Assembly (NCBI RefSeq): GCF_010183535.1
Contig: NC_071333.1
Location: 2,480,001-2,544,000 of the forward strand
Direction of reading: 5' to 3'
Source: Caenorhabditis remanei
Taxonomy: Eukaryota; Nematoda; Chromadorea; Rhabditida; Rhabditidae
DNA length: 64,000 nucleotides
The notes under the pieces are model-generated. The model had not been told where the DNA came from. It did not search any database and was given only the letters and a program-made list of their open reading frames with translations. Shown here one piece after another: positions 35,072 through 46,100 of the stretch (positions are counted from its first letter, which is position 1; each line of letters opens with the position of its first letter). The position numbers and the translations under genes are program-made.

Positions 35072-35297
35072 TCCGGTGAAACATGTACACTTCTTTATCG
35101 AAGTAGCGCCAATACCCAGCCCGTGGCACTCCATCCCATCTTGTACGGGCCTCTCCTTTGCATCGGGCTATGATCGCTGTGACGTGAAAGTCTTTCGGTG
35201 CATTGAAGGAGACAGTCCCACGGACTATCTCCATGAGCTTGAATCGTTCCTGGTTTTCATCGAATTGGATGTTGTCCGTTGTCAGAGCCAGTTGCAT
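35072..35297 (-). pseudogene. Arrestin-like N-terminal exon, gene truncated
   Basis: The ATG at 35297 follows CTTTTCAGACATC. The exon encodes about 75 residues: IQFDENQERFKLMEIVRGTV, then VTAIIARCKGEARTRWD and YWRYFDKEVYMF. This fits the first strands of an arrestin N domain (a ligand-edge strand, GE-V-GTV, then I.I...G.A...W); such proteins act as adaptors in receptor trafficking and are a large family in Caenorhabditis. Usual family proteins are 300 residues or more. After the donor (CGGAG|GTTAGT) no second arrestin exon appears; an exon-like piece at 34839-34760 (LNYTLNNLDEEQPVGQTRV, then a stop) is out of phase with it. I take it as a truncated relic, but a short protein is possible. Confidence 0.5.
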
Positions 35298-35927
35298 GAT
35301 GTCTGAAAAGAAGAAATAGTATTTGAAATCAGGACGGACTCGAAATCCTCAGGTCGGACTCTAAATACAATTATTCAGGATTAATTCCGTCTAGAAACTT
35401 TTGACATATTCTTCGTTCTTGCCACATGAAACAACTTTCTTGAAAATTTTCCAGATTATGTCTACCTAGGTCGTCATTATCACTAAACACGTCATGTAGC
35501 ATATATATATGATCTTCAAGACCTCCTTTTCGCTTTCTCAATCTCACTTAGTGTTTTCTTTTTCATCCGAGCCTACTAAATGGTCGTCTATGGCTCTCGA
35601 GCGAAGGCGGAGGGGCGTAGTCTAGATTTTCACTTTTCTCTTTTCATTTTCGATTCTTTCGAAATAGACTGGTACGAGTTACACGTGGTCAACAGGTGGT
35701 TCCACTTCCATTCTTGATGTTTTCCACTCAGATTTCTCTGTTTTTTCAGTTGGATACCCATTAGGGGTCTTTTAATAAACATCTGTCATAAAGAATGAAC
35801 TATCCATTCGACCGCCTGCATTTGTGAAAACTGCGCATGGTACTAATTGAAAAAAGACGGTGTTTGTTCAAAGCGGCATATCGTGGTTCCCAAAAGATAT
35901 ATCAAAAAGTTGTCAACTGACAAAATA

Positions 35928-36185
35928 TACCGTAAATACTGTATTATAACGGCACCTGTAAATGAACGGCACCCCATCTATACTCAGAACTCAATAGTAT
36001 GATTATACCAGTGTTTTTTTACTGGTTCTGATAAGAAGCAGCGTGATTAGTATCTTCTGGGTCAGCAAATAAAGCGTCAAAAAGTTTTTCCGTTCAATTA
36101 TTAATGAGTTTCTGAAACCACAACATTTCTCTGGGAAGCAGTTGAAAAATATAACGACATGCCGTTATAATACAGTATTTACGGG
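35928..36185. mobile_element. MITE with TACCGTAAATACTGTA ends
   Basis: Begins TACCGTAAATACTGTATTAT and continues AACGGCA; the reverse complement (TGCCGTTATAATACAGTATT, then TACGG) closes it at 36160-36184. No coding content. Related to the elements at 14220 and 27852. From 36186 to 37133 I see no gene. Confidence 0.85.
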
Positions 36186-37133
36186 AGTTTGATATTTTTA
36201 GAAAGTAGTTTCAATTTAACTAGGGAATTCTAACTAGCTAAAATATCACCAACTAGTTTGAATAGTTAGAATATCGAAGAAAAGACTAAATTCTTTTTTA
36301 GGTGTCTCAGAAAGTTACTCAGAAAGTTAAACCAGTTATAAATTTTGTACCTAAACAATTTTTTTGCAAAGGTAGTTTTTTTTTTAAATTTTAACGTGAA
36401 ATAGCTTTGAAAAAAACAAAAATTAGTTAAAAAGGAATGTAAATTTTTGCGCTAGACATTCAATGGGTTTAAAGCTGATTCTTTGTCCACTCTTCAAAAA
36501 GTGTTTCCCCAAAGTTAAAAACTTACTGTTAAAGCAAAAATGGAAGGTTGTCAAAGATAGCCATGACGATCAAATGAAGAATCCGTAATATAGATATGAA
36601 GCAGATTGAATTCTCAAAAAATCATTATATATGCATAGAATCGGCCTTTACACACAAAGCCTATGTTGTTAGTGAATGAAACGCTGCCAGCGTCCTGGCG
36701 GTTCATTTTTTTTCCTATTTTTCTCTGTTCTCTCTTATTCATTTCAACAGGTGCCGCTGAGCTGGTCGTCTGGCCATTCACCAGATAAAGGGCAAAAGTA
36801 ATCTGATAGATACTATATGAATAAAGGAGAAAAAGAGAAAGAGAGTGAATGATCGTCCTTCACGGCCGCTCCCTTCTTCCTCCCTATTCTCCACTTTTCA
36901 ATCAATTCAATTATGAGTATTCAAGACATCTTATCGGAATAGATTGTCGAAATATTAGATTTATTGATTTTTCTAGAATTCTTATTCATATTATGTCATT
37001 TTGAAGCTGTTGAGGTGAGAGAAGTTTTAAGGAGATAATTCAAGAAAAGTTTAAAAACAAATTTCAAATTCTTAGAAAAAAAAATTAACAAACCTATAAT
37101 CATGAAACACGTTTTCAGCCACAAATGTTGAGA

Positions 37134-38640
37134 TGAGGAGACGGACAATAGTTATTCGTATTATACTTTGCCATGTCACACCAATCTTGCTCTATCTACT
37201 CGGCTCGTATGCTCCAAACAGATTTTTAAACTATGACAGGAGTGAGGAGGAGAAGGTGAAAGGTTAGTAATGGGTTGGGAAGAAGATTTTGTAGGGAAGT
37301 AGGGTCTGCAACTTTACGACTCTCTATAGTTATAGTCAGAACAGACGGGAAATTCAAAATATGCGCAAGCAAGCAAAGAGGTATGTTCAGGAAGTGCCCA
37401 AGTGTGTCTAACAATGAAAACATATGCAGGAGTTACGAGAAAGTTATATGTATAGTACCGGACAGAAAGGTGTCAATTTTGCCTGTTTTCAGTGGAAAAT
37501 GACCAACTTTGAGAGTGTGCCAGAGTAATTCTGATTGTCACATCAAGAAAACGTTTCATGGATCATACAGATCAAGGGTAGAACTTTATTTTTGTAGTTG
37601 ACAACTTTTTCGTACGGATACTCCCTAGCAAGTTACATATCGACAAAATAACAAATTGACCAATTTCAGTGCAAATTATTGCGAATTTTGAGCTGTCGTC
37701 TTAAAATGACCATAACTCTCCAGGGAGCGTCCGTACAAAAAAGTTGTCAACTACAATCATAAAGTTCTACCCTTGATCTGTATGATCCATTAAAAGTTTT
37801 CTTGATGTGACAATCAGAATTACTATGGCACACTCTCAAAGTAGGTCATCTACCACTGAAAACAGGCAAAGTTGATAAGTTTTTGTCCGGTACTGTATAT
37901 GAAAGCTGAAATCGTAAGGATTCAAGCCGAAATTTGTGTTTTTTTAATAGTGTTCTCGACTTGACAGACTTTGTAGTCTTGTATCTAGGTTAACATTGCT
38001 GTTAGAATAATTTTGAACTCAGATTCTGAATCCTCGCGACTTCAGCTATCTGGTCATGTTAACCTTTTTTTTAAGTTCCAAGTTTTTGCGCGGCCCGAAT
38101 TCATTCAGAAATCCCATACCCAATTTTCCAGAATGGTAACACAAACACATCCCGAAGCAAGACGATGATGTGGCACCACTTCCAGATTACATTTCAACTA
38201 CACAACTTCGAGAAACTATAATTCAAGAATCCGAGGAGGAGGATGTGGAAGACATCGAGCGGATTACAGCTTCTACAATGAAAGTTCCAGAGGAATGGAC
38301 CACCACCACTACCATTGAGCCGACCAGCACGACAACAGGGTCTTTCACTACCACTACAGTAGCACCACTACCTCTGAGATCTACATCATCAAACTGAAAG
38401 ATACGCGAATATCAATGAGGCAAAGAAGATTATCAATGACGATTTGAAAAATGACACTTTCTACAGGTAAACTCCTCTCCTCCCCCAAAGATTTAAATTA
38501 ATGAAAATTTCCAGAACCATCGACGACGTTGACATGAAATCTCATCCGGAAGACAACAGTGATGAGTACCCTCTATCAAAAACAACGGGTTGCCGCTTAC
38601 TTCATCACGATAATCATTTTATTTTGTTATATTTTGTTTG
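37134..38640 (+). pseudogene. Single-pass membrane protein gene, Thr-rich, frame-broken
   Basis: A first exon-like block (37153-37265, after TTTTCAG) reads MRRRTIVIRIILCHVTPILL, a signal anchor, then YLLGSYAPNRFLNYDRSEEE. About 870 bp further on, after TTTTCCAG at 38131, comes VAPLPDYISTTQLRETII, an acidic run (EESEEEDVEDIE-like) and a Thr-rich stretch typical of O-glycosylated stalks, stopping at 38397. In the next frame the sequence continues TERYANINEAKKIINDDLK to a donor at 38467, then 38515-38642 (TIDDVDMKSHPEDNSDEYPL) to a stop. The frame therefore breaks once near 38393 (one extra base) and once near 38155. The intron holds the foldback element at 37451. Either a recent pseudogene or sequence errors. 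Confidence 0.4.
37451..37899. mobile_element. Long foldback element, arms about 200 bp
   Basis: Starts TATAGTACCGGACA and ends TGTCCGGTACTGTATA. The arms match over nearly their full length: TTGCCTGTTTTCAGTGG versus CCACTGAAAACAGGCAA, GTGACAATCAGAATTAC versus GTAATTCTGATTGTCAC, and GTAGTTGACAAC versus GTTGTCAACTAC. The loop is short and AT-rich. No transposase. Sister element at 40286-40715. Confidence 0.9.
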
Positions 38641-38969
38641 ATATAAATCTCTAAAAAAAAATTCAAGCATTCATTTGGTTGTCTGCAGTCGTACCTTAAA
38701 CAGCACTCATCGTTGCCGTGGCATTCGAAGTGGCGTTCGTGCGGGTACCGATCGGTTGTCGATTGAAAGCGCGTTTGGCTGCCAATGAAGACATGACCAC
38801 AGTTGGTTCGCTCAGAGCGTTTTGGTGAGGTTTCTTCACCTGAAAGTTCAAAATAAGATTTTTTGAACCAGCTTAAAGAGAACTTACACATTGTTTGATG
38901 CAGAGCAATGAAGCTCACGAGACAGATTCCAATGAGGATCCAGTAGAACACAGTTGTTCCAGTAGACAT
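38619..38969 (-). CDS. Small signal-anchored, cysteine-rich protein
   Basis: Two exons, 38969-38888 and 38839-38619, with a 48-nt intron that is itself open in frame, give 100 aa. Residues about 7-25 (VFYWILIGICLVSFIALH) form a signal peptide or membrane anchor; the rest is hydrophilic, with a cysteine cluster FECHGNDECCLRYDCR followed by NECL, which should be disulphide-bonded outside the cell. The donor (ATGT|GTAAGTT) and acceptor (ACTTTCAG) are good. An upstream ATG in another frame (ACCATGCCAC) makes a short overlapping upstream ORF. The 3' end overlaps the end of the broken Thr-rich gene on the other strand. No family recognised; secreted or membrane role inferred. Confidence 0.55.
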   Translation of the reverse strand: MSTGTTVFYWILIGICLVSFIALHQTMCKFSLSWFKKSYFELSGEETSPKRSERTNCGHVFIGSQTRFQSTTDRYPHERHFECHGNDECCLRYDCRQPNECLNFFLEIYIKQNITK

Positions 38970-38989
38970 GTGGCATGGTTTTTATTGGA

Positions 38990-40285
38990 TTCTATAAAAA
39001 ATGTATTGTTATTTTAAGCAACGGTGTATTGTACTCATTGGATTTCTTGTTGACGTGGTGGGAGGTTTGGTTGTTGTTCAGATCGTTTGGATCTGGATTT
39101 TTCAAAAAATTGTTTTTCTTGATGTTTTTCGCGAAAATATACCGATTTGCTTCAAAAAGGAAGGTGCCGCAACAAATTTCATAAATGGGCGGAGCGGTGC
39201 GCCTTTTTCAAAAAAAATATTTCACTGAGGTCGGAATCATGTACATAGCCGTGCTAATTAATATGAAACGTACATTGTTTTAAGATACGCCTACGAAATA
39301 TTTCTAAAAGTTTGAAAAAAATTGAAAAAAAATCTGAAAATAAGATGAGTGGGGTTGATGAACTGTATTAAAAAATGTTACTGAAGTTTTCAAATTGGCG
39401 TGATTTCTCGAAAATGTGCAGAGAATATGGCAGTGCTACTAAAAACAGCTTGCTTTTTTTAAAATTGAATCAAATCAATTCTTCAAAAATTACCTCGATC
39501 CCAAATCCAAACAACTTTCCTTGAAGTTACAAACAAAACATATTAGTATTCAAATAAAATATGATATGAGCCAGTTTAAGCTCAAAGGGGGAGGCTCCTA
39601 TTCAGTAAGGAAACATGGGAAAGAATGAAATGCGTTTACATGTCAAAATAACAACAGAAAGAGAGAGAATGTCGAAAAAGACGGAGACGACGATAGATAC
39701 TTTCCAGAACTAGAGGTGACTCATAAAATAAATTTTTGAGTCATTATTTTAGACATTTCCTTTGCTTTCTCCAAGGGGTGTTTAGAACAAAATTGTTTCA
39801 CGTGTATCTCAGTCAGTTTTTATTCTACCAGTGAGATTTTATCACCATTAAGAAGGCCTCATTTATTTCTATCGAAATCAGATCATCCTAAATGAACTGA
39901 TAATCTTATCATCATCAGTTACACCTTCGTTTTCCAAACTGATTGCACATTTTTGTTGATTTCGCATGTTTTCTTTTCAATTTTTTACAGAAACCCATCA
40001 GTATTAATCTACTGCTCATAACTAGATAATAATGGTCTAAACTGACCGTGGAGTTCAGCAACGAGAACAATCAGAATAAAAAGACAATCGAATTCTGATG
40101 GGAAATCAGTTTTCAAACATTGCTGAATGGCCTCCAGAATCCAGATAGTTTTTCCGAAGTTCCAAATTTAATACATGTGATTTGTTTGCTATTCCATCCA
40201 AATTTACCTGGTTTTCGTCCCAGATATGGAAAATCTTCCGAGACATCAGAATCCATTTTTCTGTGTGGATTTTTTTGCTGTGGAT
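38990..40285. other. Gene-free stretch
   Basis: AT-rich DNA with no exon pair, RNA gene or inverted repeat that I can support. The 69- and 75-codon plus-strand ORFs at 38975 and 39001 overlap in different frames and have no domain signature. Confidence 0.5.
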
Positions 40286-40715
40286 TACAGTACCGCTCAA
40301 AAATTTATCAACTTTTGCTGTTTTCAGTGGAAAATGACAAACTTTGACAGTGCATTTCGGTGTCAGCCAATTGTCTGACAAATATTAATTTGTATGGGCT
40401 GGTCCAGCCAAAAATAGCACATAATTTTTGTAGTTGATCTTTTTTTTGTAGCCACATTATCTGAAAAGTTACAGAGTGGAAATCTCCAAAATTTCGCAAA
40501 TATGCACTGAAATTAGTCGGCGTCAGTGAGAAATGACAATCTATAACATCCATGGTAGTGTCCCTACAAAAAAAATAGTCAACTACAAAAATGCCGTGCT
40601 ATTTTTGGTCTGCTTCCATAAAAAAAATTCGTTGAACACCGAAAAAACATGGTCAAAGTTGGTCATTTTCTACCGAAAACCGTCAATGTTGGTAACCTTT
40701 CGAGAATTACTGTAT
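40286..40715. mobile_element. Foldback element, sister of 37451-37899
   Basis: Starts TACAGTACCGCTCAAAAA and ends GAGAATTACTGTA. The left arm holds GCTGTTTTCAGTGGAAAAT and the right arm ATTTTCTACCGAAAACCG, with GTAGTTGA / TCAACTAC further in. Arms are more diverged than in the sister element. Three short ORFs that cross it are artefacts. Confidence 0.8.
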
Positions 40716-41469
40716 GTAAGTAATCATATTATTAATATCTTCCTGTTTTTTATCTTGACATGTCCCGCCATTTCCGGTTTTTGAACACTTTCTTCTAAAA
40801 ATCGTCAAAAATATTGTCCATTCTCCTATACACTCCTGTTTGATGATTAAAGAAGAGAAATGTGTAGAGAGACGCAGAAAATTTAGAGTATCTGTAATCT
40901 CTGTGTATCTCTTCTCTGACAGTAAAAGTCGAAAATGACCTCAAACGCAGAGAAACGAAACTATCTATCTTCTCTGCGTTCTCTCTCTTCTTCTCGGTCT
41001 CCACTGCCCATAGACGACCGCGTATATCTCCAAACCTAGCAGATCTATCATAAATTGGACAACTACAAAAATGAAGCTCTAGATTTCATCTGTTTGAAAA
41101 ACGAAACAATAAAAATTTTGGTCAATATTAAAGACTGTGACAAAGTCTAGAAAGTCGTCCTTTTCGGGGAAAAATACACAGAGGATAGCAATGGTAGATG
41201 TTTATCTTTTTATGATTGTGATTTTTTTTTATTTATGATTTGTTTATCAGAAATTCAGACTTTTCAGACATCTTCGTACCACTTTTTTCCAGACACACCC
41301 GTCCGTTTGGGGTAAGACACAACTAGCGTGACAGTTCGACTTGAAATTCTTATTTTTGGTCCTTCCCAGCCACTCCTCCGACGCCTTCATCGCCGCCGCC
41401 ATCCCTGGTCCCCGTCTAATGAAACTGGATACTTCTCGCTCTCAAAAGTGAGAGAGTGTACTCGAGGCA

Positions 41470-42000
41470 GACGACCTTTCCAAAAACATTGCGAAATCAT
41501 GTTCCCAATGTTTTTCGAAATAGTTTTTATGACGACAAAAGGTCATTCTCCTCCGTTCTGAATCATAAACATGATCATTCGTCCTCCAAATTCAAAAAAA
41601 GCGAGATAGTGAGAGAGCCTGAGAAATAGAAAGGGCGACTGGTACGGAGCGCGCTGTCTGGCGTCTGAGAAACTCTCTCCCTTATGTACATTATTTCGCT
41701 TCGAGCACAATTTTTAGGGAATATCAGAAAAAGAAAACATTTTGAATAATTAGAGAGAAATGCGCTGTAATTTTGTTAATTTTGTACGATCCACTCATCG
41801 CAAGACTATTTAAAAATTAAAGTATGTTTTTGGGTAAAATGAGGGCATTGAGATCTTGATTAGATTTTTGATGATCATCCACTTCCAGTATTCTCCAACT
41901 GACAACTTGCAGCGGTCCCTACCGTGACCCATCTGTGTGGAACTATCAAAATTCACCTGACGTTCTCAAGCACATAAATATTATAAAACGAGGATACTTA
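41470..42000. repeat. Dispersed 0.5 kb block, inverted relative to copies at 60.7 and 63.0-63.4 kb
   Basis: Read in reverse complement, the block matches 63430-63040: GGGCGACTGGTACGG, AGCGCGCT, GGCGTCTGAGAAACTCT, GTTCTGAATCATAAACATGA and TAAACATGATCATT all have counterparts in the same order. The continuation 41870-41990 (TTCACCTGACGTTCTCAAGC, then CATAAATATTATAAAAC) matches 60690-60850 in reverse complement instead. No coding frame. 40716-41469 shows TCTCTGCGTTCTCTC-type pyrimidine-rich DNA and no gene. Confidence 0.7.
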
Positions 42001-42419
42001 ACAGTAAATGGCTGATTTTATTGTCATTTCTCTTCTCTAATTTATAAAAAAATAGATTTTGTTATCAATCATAAAACGTTTTCGATGGGAGCAGTGTGGT
42101 GGCGAGTGAACAAAAGCACGGGGAGCGAGGAAGGACAAAAAGAAAGTGGAGAAAAGACAGGAGATCGTCGGATTAGAAGGAACTAATTTTGGAGGAAGCG
42201 TTTTTTTCTGAACAACTTATTAGCTATGAACGCGATTTTGGAAATTCGGGCAAAGACGATACAGAAGTGACAATAAAGATGTATCTCTCAAAACTTAGCA
42301 GAGCTATCAAAAATGTGTCAACTACAAAAAATAGCTCTAGATGTGATCTGTTTGGAAAACGAAACAATGAAAATTTTGGTTAATATTAAAGACAGTTACA
42401 AAGTCGAGAAAATTACACT

Positions 42420-42740
42420 TTTCTAGAAAATTTAGGATTTTTTCAAACTACAGTACACCTCTGTACAGTATCCTCGATCTTAAATTTAGAGTTATTTTAA
42501 ACTGCAGTACCCTTCTCCCCGAGCTACAATACTCCCCAATCTTGAATGAAATATTGTTTCAAGCTACAGTATCTTTTCTTACGATCTTACAGCTTCCCTG
42601 ATGCTGAATTTTGGATCTTCTCAAACTACAGTAACCCTCTCCCGATGCTACAGTACCCCCGATCTGGAATTCAACATTGTTTTAAACTACAGTACCTCTT
42701 TTTACGATCCTACAATTTCCCCTGATCCTGAATAAAACAT
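42420..42740. repeat. ACTACAGTA-type repeat array
   Basis: Five or more degenerate units of the form TTTCAAACTACAGTACCCCTC..CCGATCCTGAAT. Same family as 7540-7790, 19235-19560 and 63465-63650. 42001-42419 shows no gene. Confidence 0.7.
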
Positions 42741-42781
42741 CTTCTAGTCAGTGAGGTTATTCATCGGGGTTTGGATACCTT

Positions 42782-42809
42782 TCTGTCTTTCTCTCTTTCT
42801 TTCTCTCTT

Positions 42810-42845
<36 letters not shown>
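42782..42845. repeat. (CTTT)n/(CT)n microsatellite
   Basis: A 64-bp pyrimidine tract: TTTCTCTC-type repeats that become a pure run of CT. Confidence 0.95.
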
Positions 42846-42847
<2 letters not shown>

Positions 42848-43170
42848 TTTTTTTCTTTCCCCAAACATACATCTGAAACTATTCTAGAATTTCTTGTATC
42901 CTTTTTTAGGATTACTTCAAAAACTGTGATTGTGGATTAAAACATTTATTCCTCCCACATTTCAGAAAATCAGATTTCAGATAAAACAGAAAAAAGCGAT
43001 CAATTAGATCTGGTGGGAATCTCGGTTAAAAGGCAACCAAATGGATGGGGAAACGGGAAACGGGAACAGGAAAAACAGGAGAATAGAAGGAAAGCAGGTG
43101 AATAGATAGGCGGTATGGCTTTCCGGAAATAGGAAAAAATAAGGAAAGGGGAGGGGGATACCGAAGGAAA

Positions 43171-46100
43171 CTAGGCCCAAAAGTTTCGGCTCTTTATGGT
43201 TAGCTTGTTTATATTCTCAGATATTGTCTCGATGTAGTCATTGGTCACAAGTTCCGCCATCTCCGCTGGTTCAGTAACGTCCCGATGACTGTCCATGACT
43301 TTTTTCATTATGTCATTCGTTTTACCAATTCGGCTGAAAAGAGGAAGAGAGTTAGAGGACTGAAGCTAGAACTTGTTGATAGTCTAGACTTACGTGAACG
43401 TCTTGAAATTGTTGTGACCTCTCTTGGCCAGGTTTGCTGCTCCATAGAGAACGTTCGGAACGGCAGGAGGAGAGTAGGAAACTTGGTGGCCAAACGACAA
43501 ATGATATGTGACGTTCATCAACTCGTTCTTGGTCCAGTCAGTTTCATTGACAATGGCGGTGTAGCGTATTGGACGGACGGTTCCCTGGAAAACACATTTT
43601 AGTTTAGAACACACTTGTCACGGGCCCGGCTTGTCGGGCTGGGGTATGAGATTCAGAAGTTTTGTGAAAATTTTCAAGATTCAATCAAAAGCTAGTTAAG
43701 CATCAAGAAATTGGATTTTTTAATGAAAAATCTTTTTTTTAATCTAAAAACTCGGTCTTCCGGGCCGGACCGACTGAAAAATTTCCCTCGACCCTTCCCA
43801 GCCCGACCCTGCTCCTGTAGAAATTTGAAATATTTTCAAAAAATTTGAATTTTTTTCCAAATTTTCGACTATTTTTTGAAACATCGATAAAAATTGAAGC
43901 GTACGAGAATTTTGGAGAATTTGGACTATTTTTGATGAAAATTTCAAAAAAATTGAGAAAAAACTGTGCACATTTTTGAATCCGAGCCAACCCTGGCCGG
44001 AACTGACCGAAATTTGACAAGTTTGGTCTAGAAATCCGGGAAAAAACTTACGATCATTGGAGTCTGGCAGCACAAGATGAATTCCATGAGTCCGTGAGCA
44101 GATCCAATTGAGTCGACACATGTTCCAGACTGCACATTCTGCTCGATCGCTTTTCCTCCTTCTCGGATTTGGTTCGGGAAGATGCGAACGTGTGAATTCC
44201 TTTGGGAAAGAACAACTAGGAACTTTGGAATGTATCCATCCTCATATTTTTGAGCAGTTTTTTTCATGTCGTCCACTTCCTGTCGGATCTTTTCATAGTC
44301 GCCTTCCCCGGAACCGATACGGTAGATCACAATCGTTTTCGGAAGTTTGCCGGCAGCGTTTTTGTATTCGATGATGCATTTCACGAATTTCTCACCGACG
44401 TGGGACAAACGATGAAGGCGGGTGTCTTGGTAGTAGGAAAATCCTCCGAGTTCAGCCAATTGTTTGAGAGTATAGCACACACCAACAGACGTCGGATCTC
44501 CTTCGACAATCGAATTCTGTTGCTCGTACTTGGTTCGAGCTCCGGTGTGTGACAACTCGAATCCGATGAACTGAGTGTCTTGGAACAGCTTTCGACTCAT
44601 TTCCGCCGCATTTCTGCAAACAGACTTTCCCTGGTACTGTTCTGGAACTTCGACAAAGAAGTTGGTGCCTCCACACTTGTTGTTGAGCTTGCGAAGGACA
44701 TTATCGACTGTCTGTCGGTTTCCACCACCTCGTGACATCTTCTCGCAGGTCTCGGTGGAAAGTTGAAGAGTTACCTGACCGAGTTTCTCTTCGAAGTACT
44801 TGAGGGTATCTGAAATTTCAATAGTTTCAATTTGCTCTATGTTCCACTAGACCTACCGTGAACCTCTGGCTTCTTCTCTGCACAGATTGCGATCACCAAC
44901 GTGACTTTATCTTTCTTCGCATTCTTCATCAATCTATATATGCCATCAGCATCATTTGCATCCTGTTGATGTTTGATACACTTGTAATCCCGATCTTTAC
45001 GTATTCCTTGCAATTGGAATTGTCTGTTCAGGCATTCTTCGAACATGCTGAAAAAACATTTGAATTCATAATTCGGTCTAGTTCATAATCATGATTGTCA
45101 AGGCCCCTTGGAAAATGTTTGAACGCCCGGTCCAAGCCGACACGCCTCGGCTTTTAAAAATTAACCGGTTTTTTTTCAAATTTTTTTCGAAAGTTTTTCA
45201 ATTTTTCGTCCAAAATGATAACACTTCTGATGAGCTTCCAGAATACCTTTAATTCCTGAATGATATTCAAAAAATTGTCTTTTTCGCAAATAAAATTCAA
45301 AAAATTCCAAAAATTTGAAATTTTAACTTTGAAGCCAAATACCCGGGCATTCGGGCCGGGTTGGTCCGGGTCAGGCCGGCCCTTGACACAAATGTTTATA
45401 ACGAAGACTTACTCGACTCCTCTAAAGTTGCGATCAAAGCTGATGATGAGCAGCAACTGTAGCTCGGCGGGCTTCACGAATGTTGTCCTGTCATTCGTAG
45501 GGAATCTCACTCCCTTTCCTTCCAAACGTATCGGTTGGGATGGTTTGAACTTGATATATGGAGGAGCCAGGAGTTGAGCAGACATTTTGATCGGCTCTTT
45601 GCTTTCAAGCTTAATCTTGAATGCGTCCAAATAGCGATTTCCTCCTTCCATTTTGAGATGATCCCGAAGAATTTTCTCATTCTGCCGGATGTGTTGTGCT
45701 GGAAGCGAGCTGTTTTGGCCAGTCATGTGTTGCTGCTGAAAATTATTGAAAGTTTTAGATGAGATCACCAAACTTGTCATGGGTCGAGCCGGGCAGAAGT
45801 TCGAATTTTTCTCGGCCCGGCCCAGCCCGTGGTTTGAAATTTGAATATATGTATTTGAAATATATTTTGAACGGAATTTTGATATTTTTTTGAAATTTTT
45901 TTTTCAAAAGTGTCGAATTTTTTTCAATCAAAAGCTAGTTATGCATCATTTTGATGTACAAATTGGATTTTAAATGTTTTTAATGTCACCGATGGACACT
46001 CACGATATCTGGCGTCATTTTCTGCTGCTTGATCCGTTGTCCCGGCACAATGAAAAGATATTCCATCGGATAGAAGTTCATTTCCTTCATCCTTTTGGAG

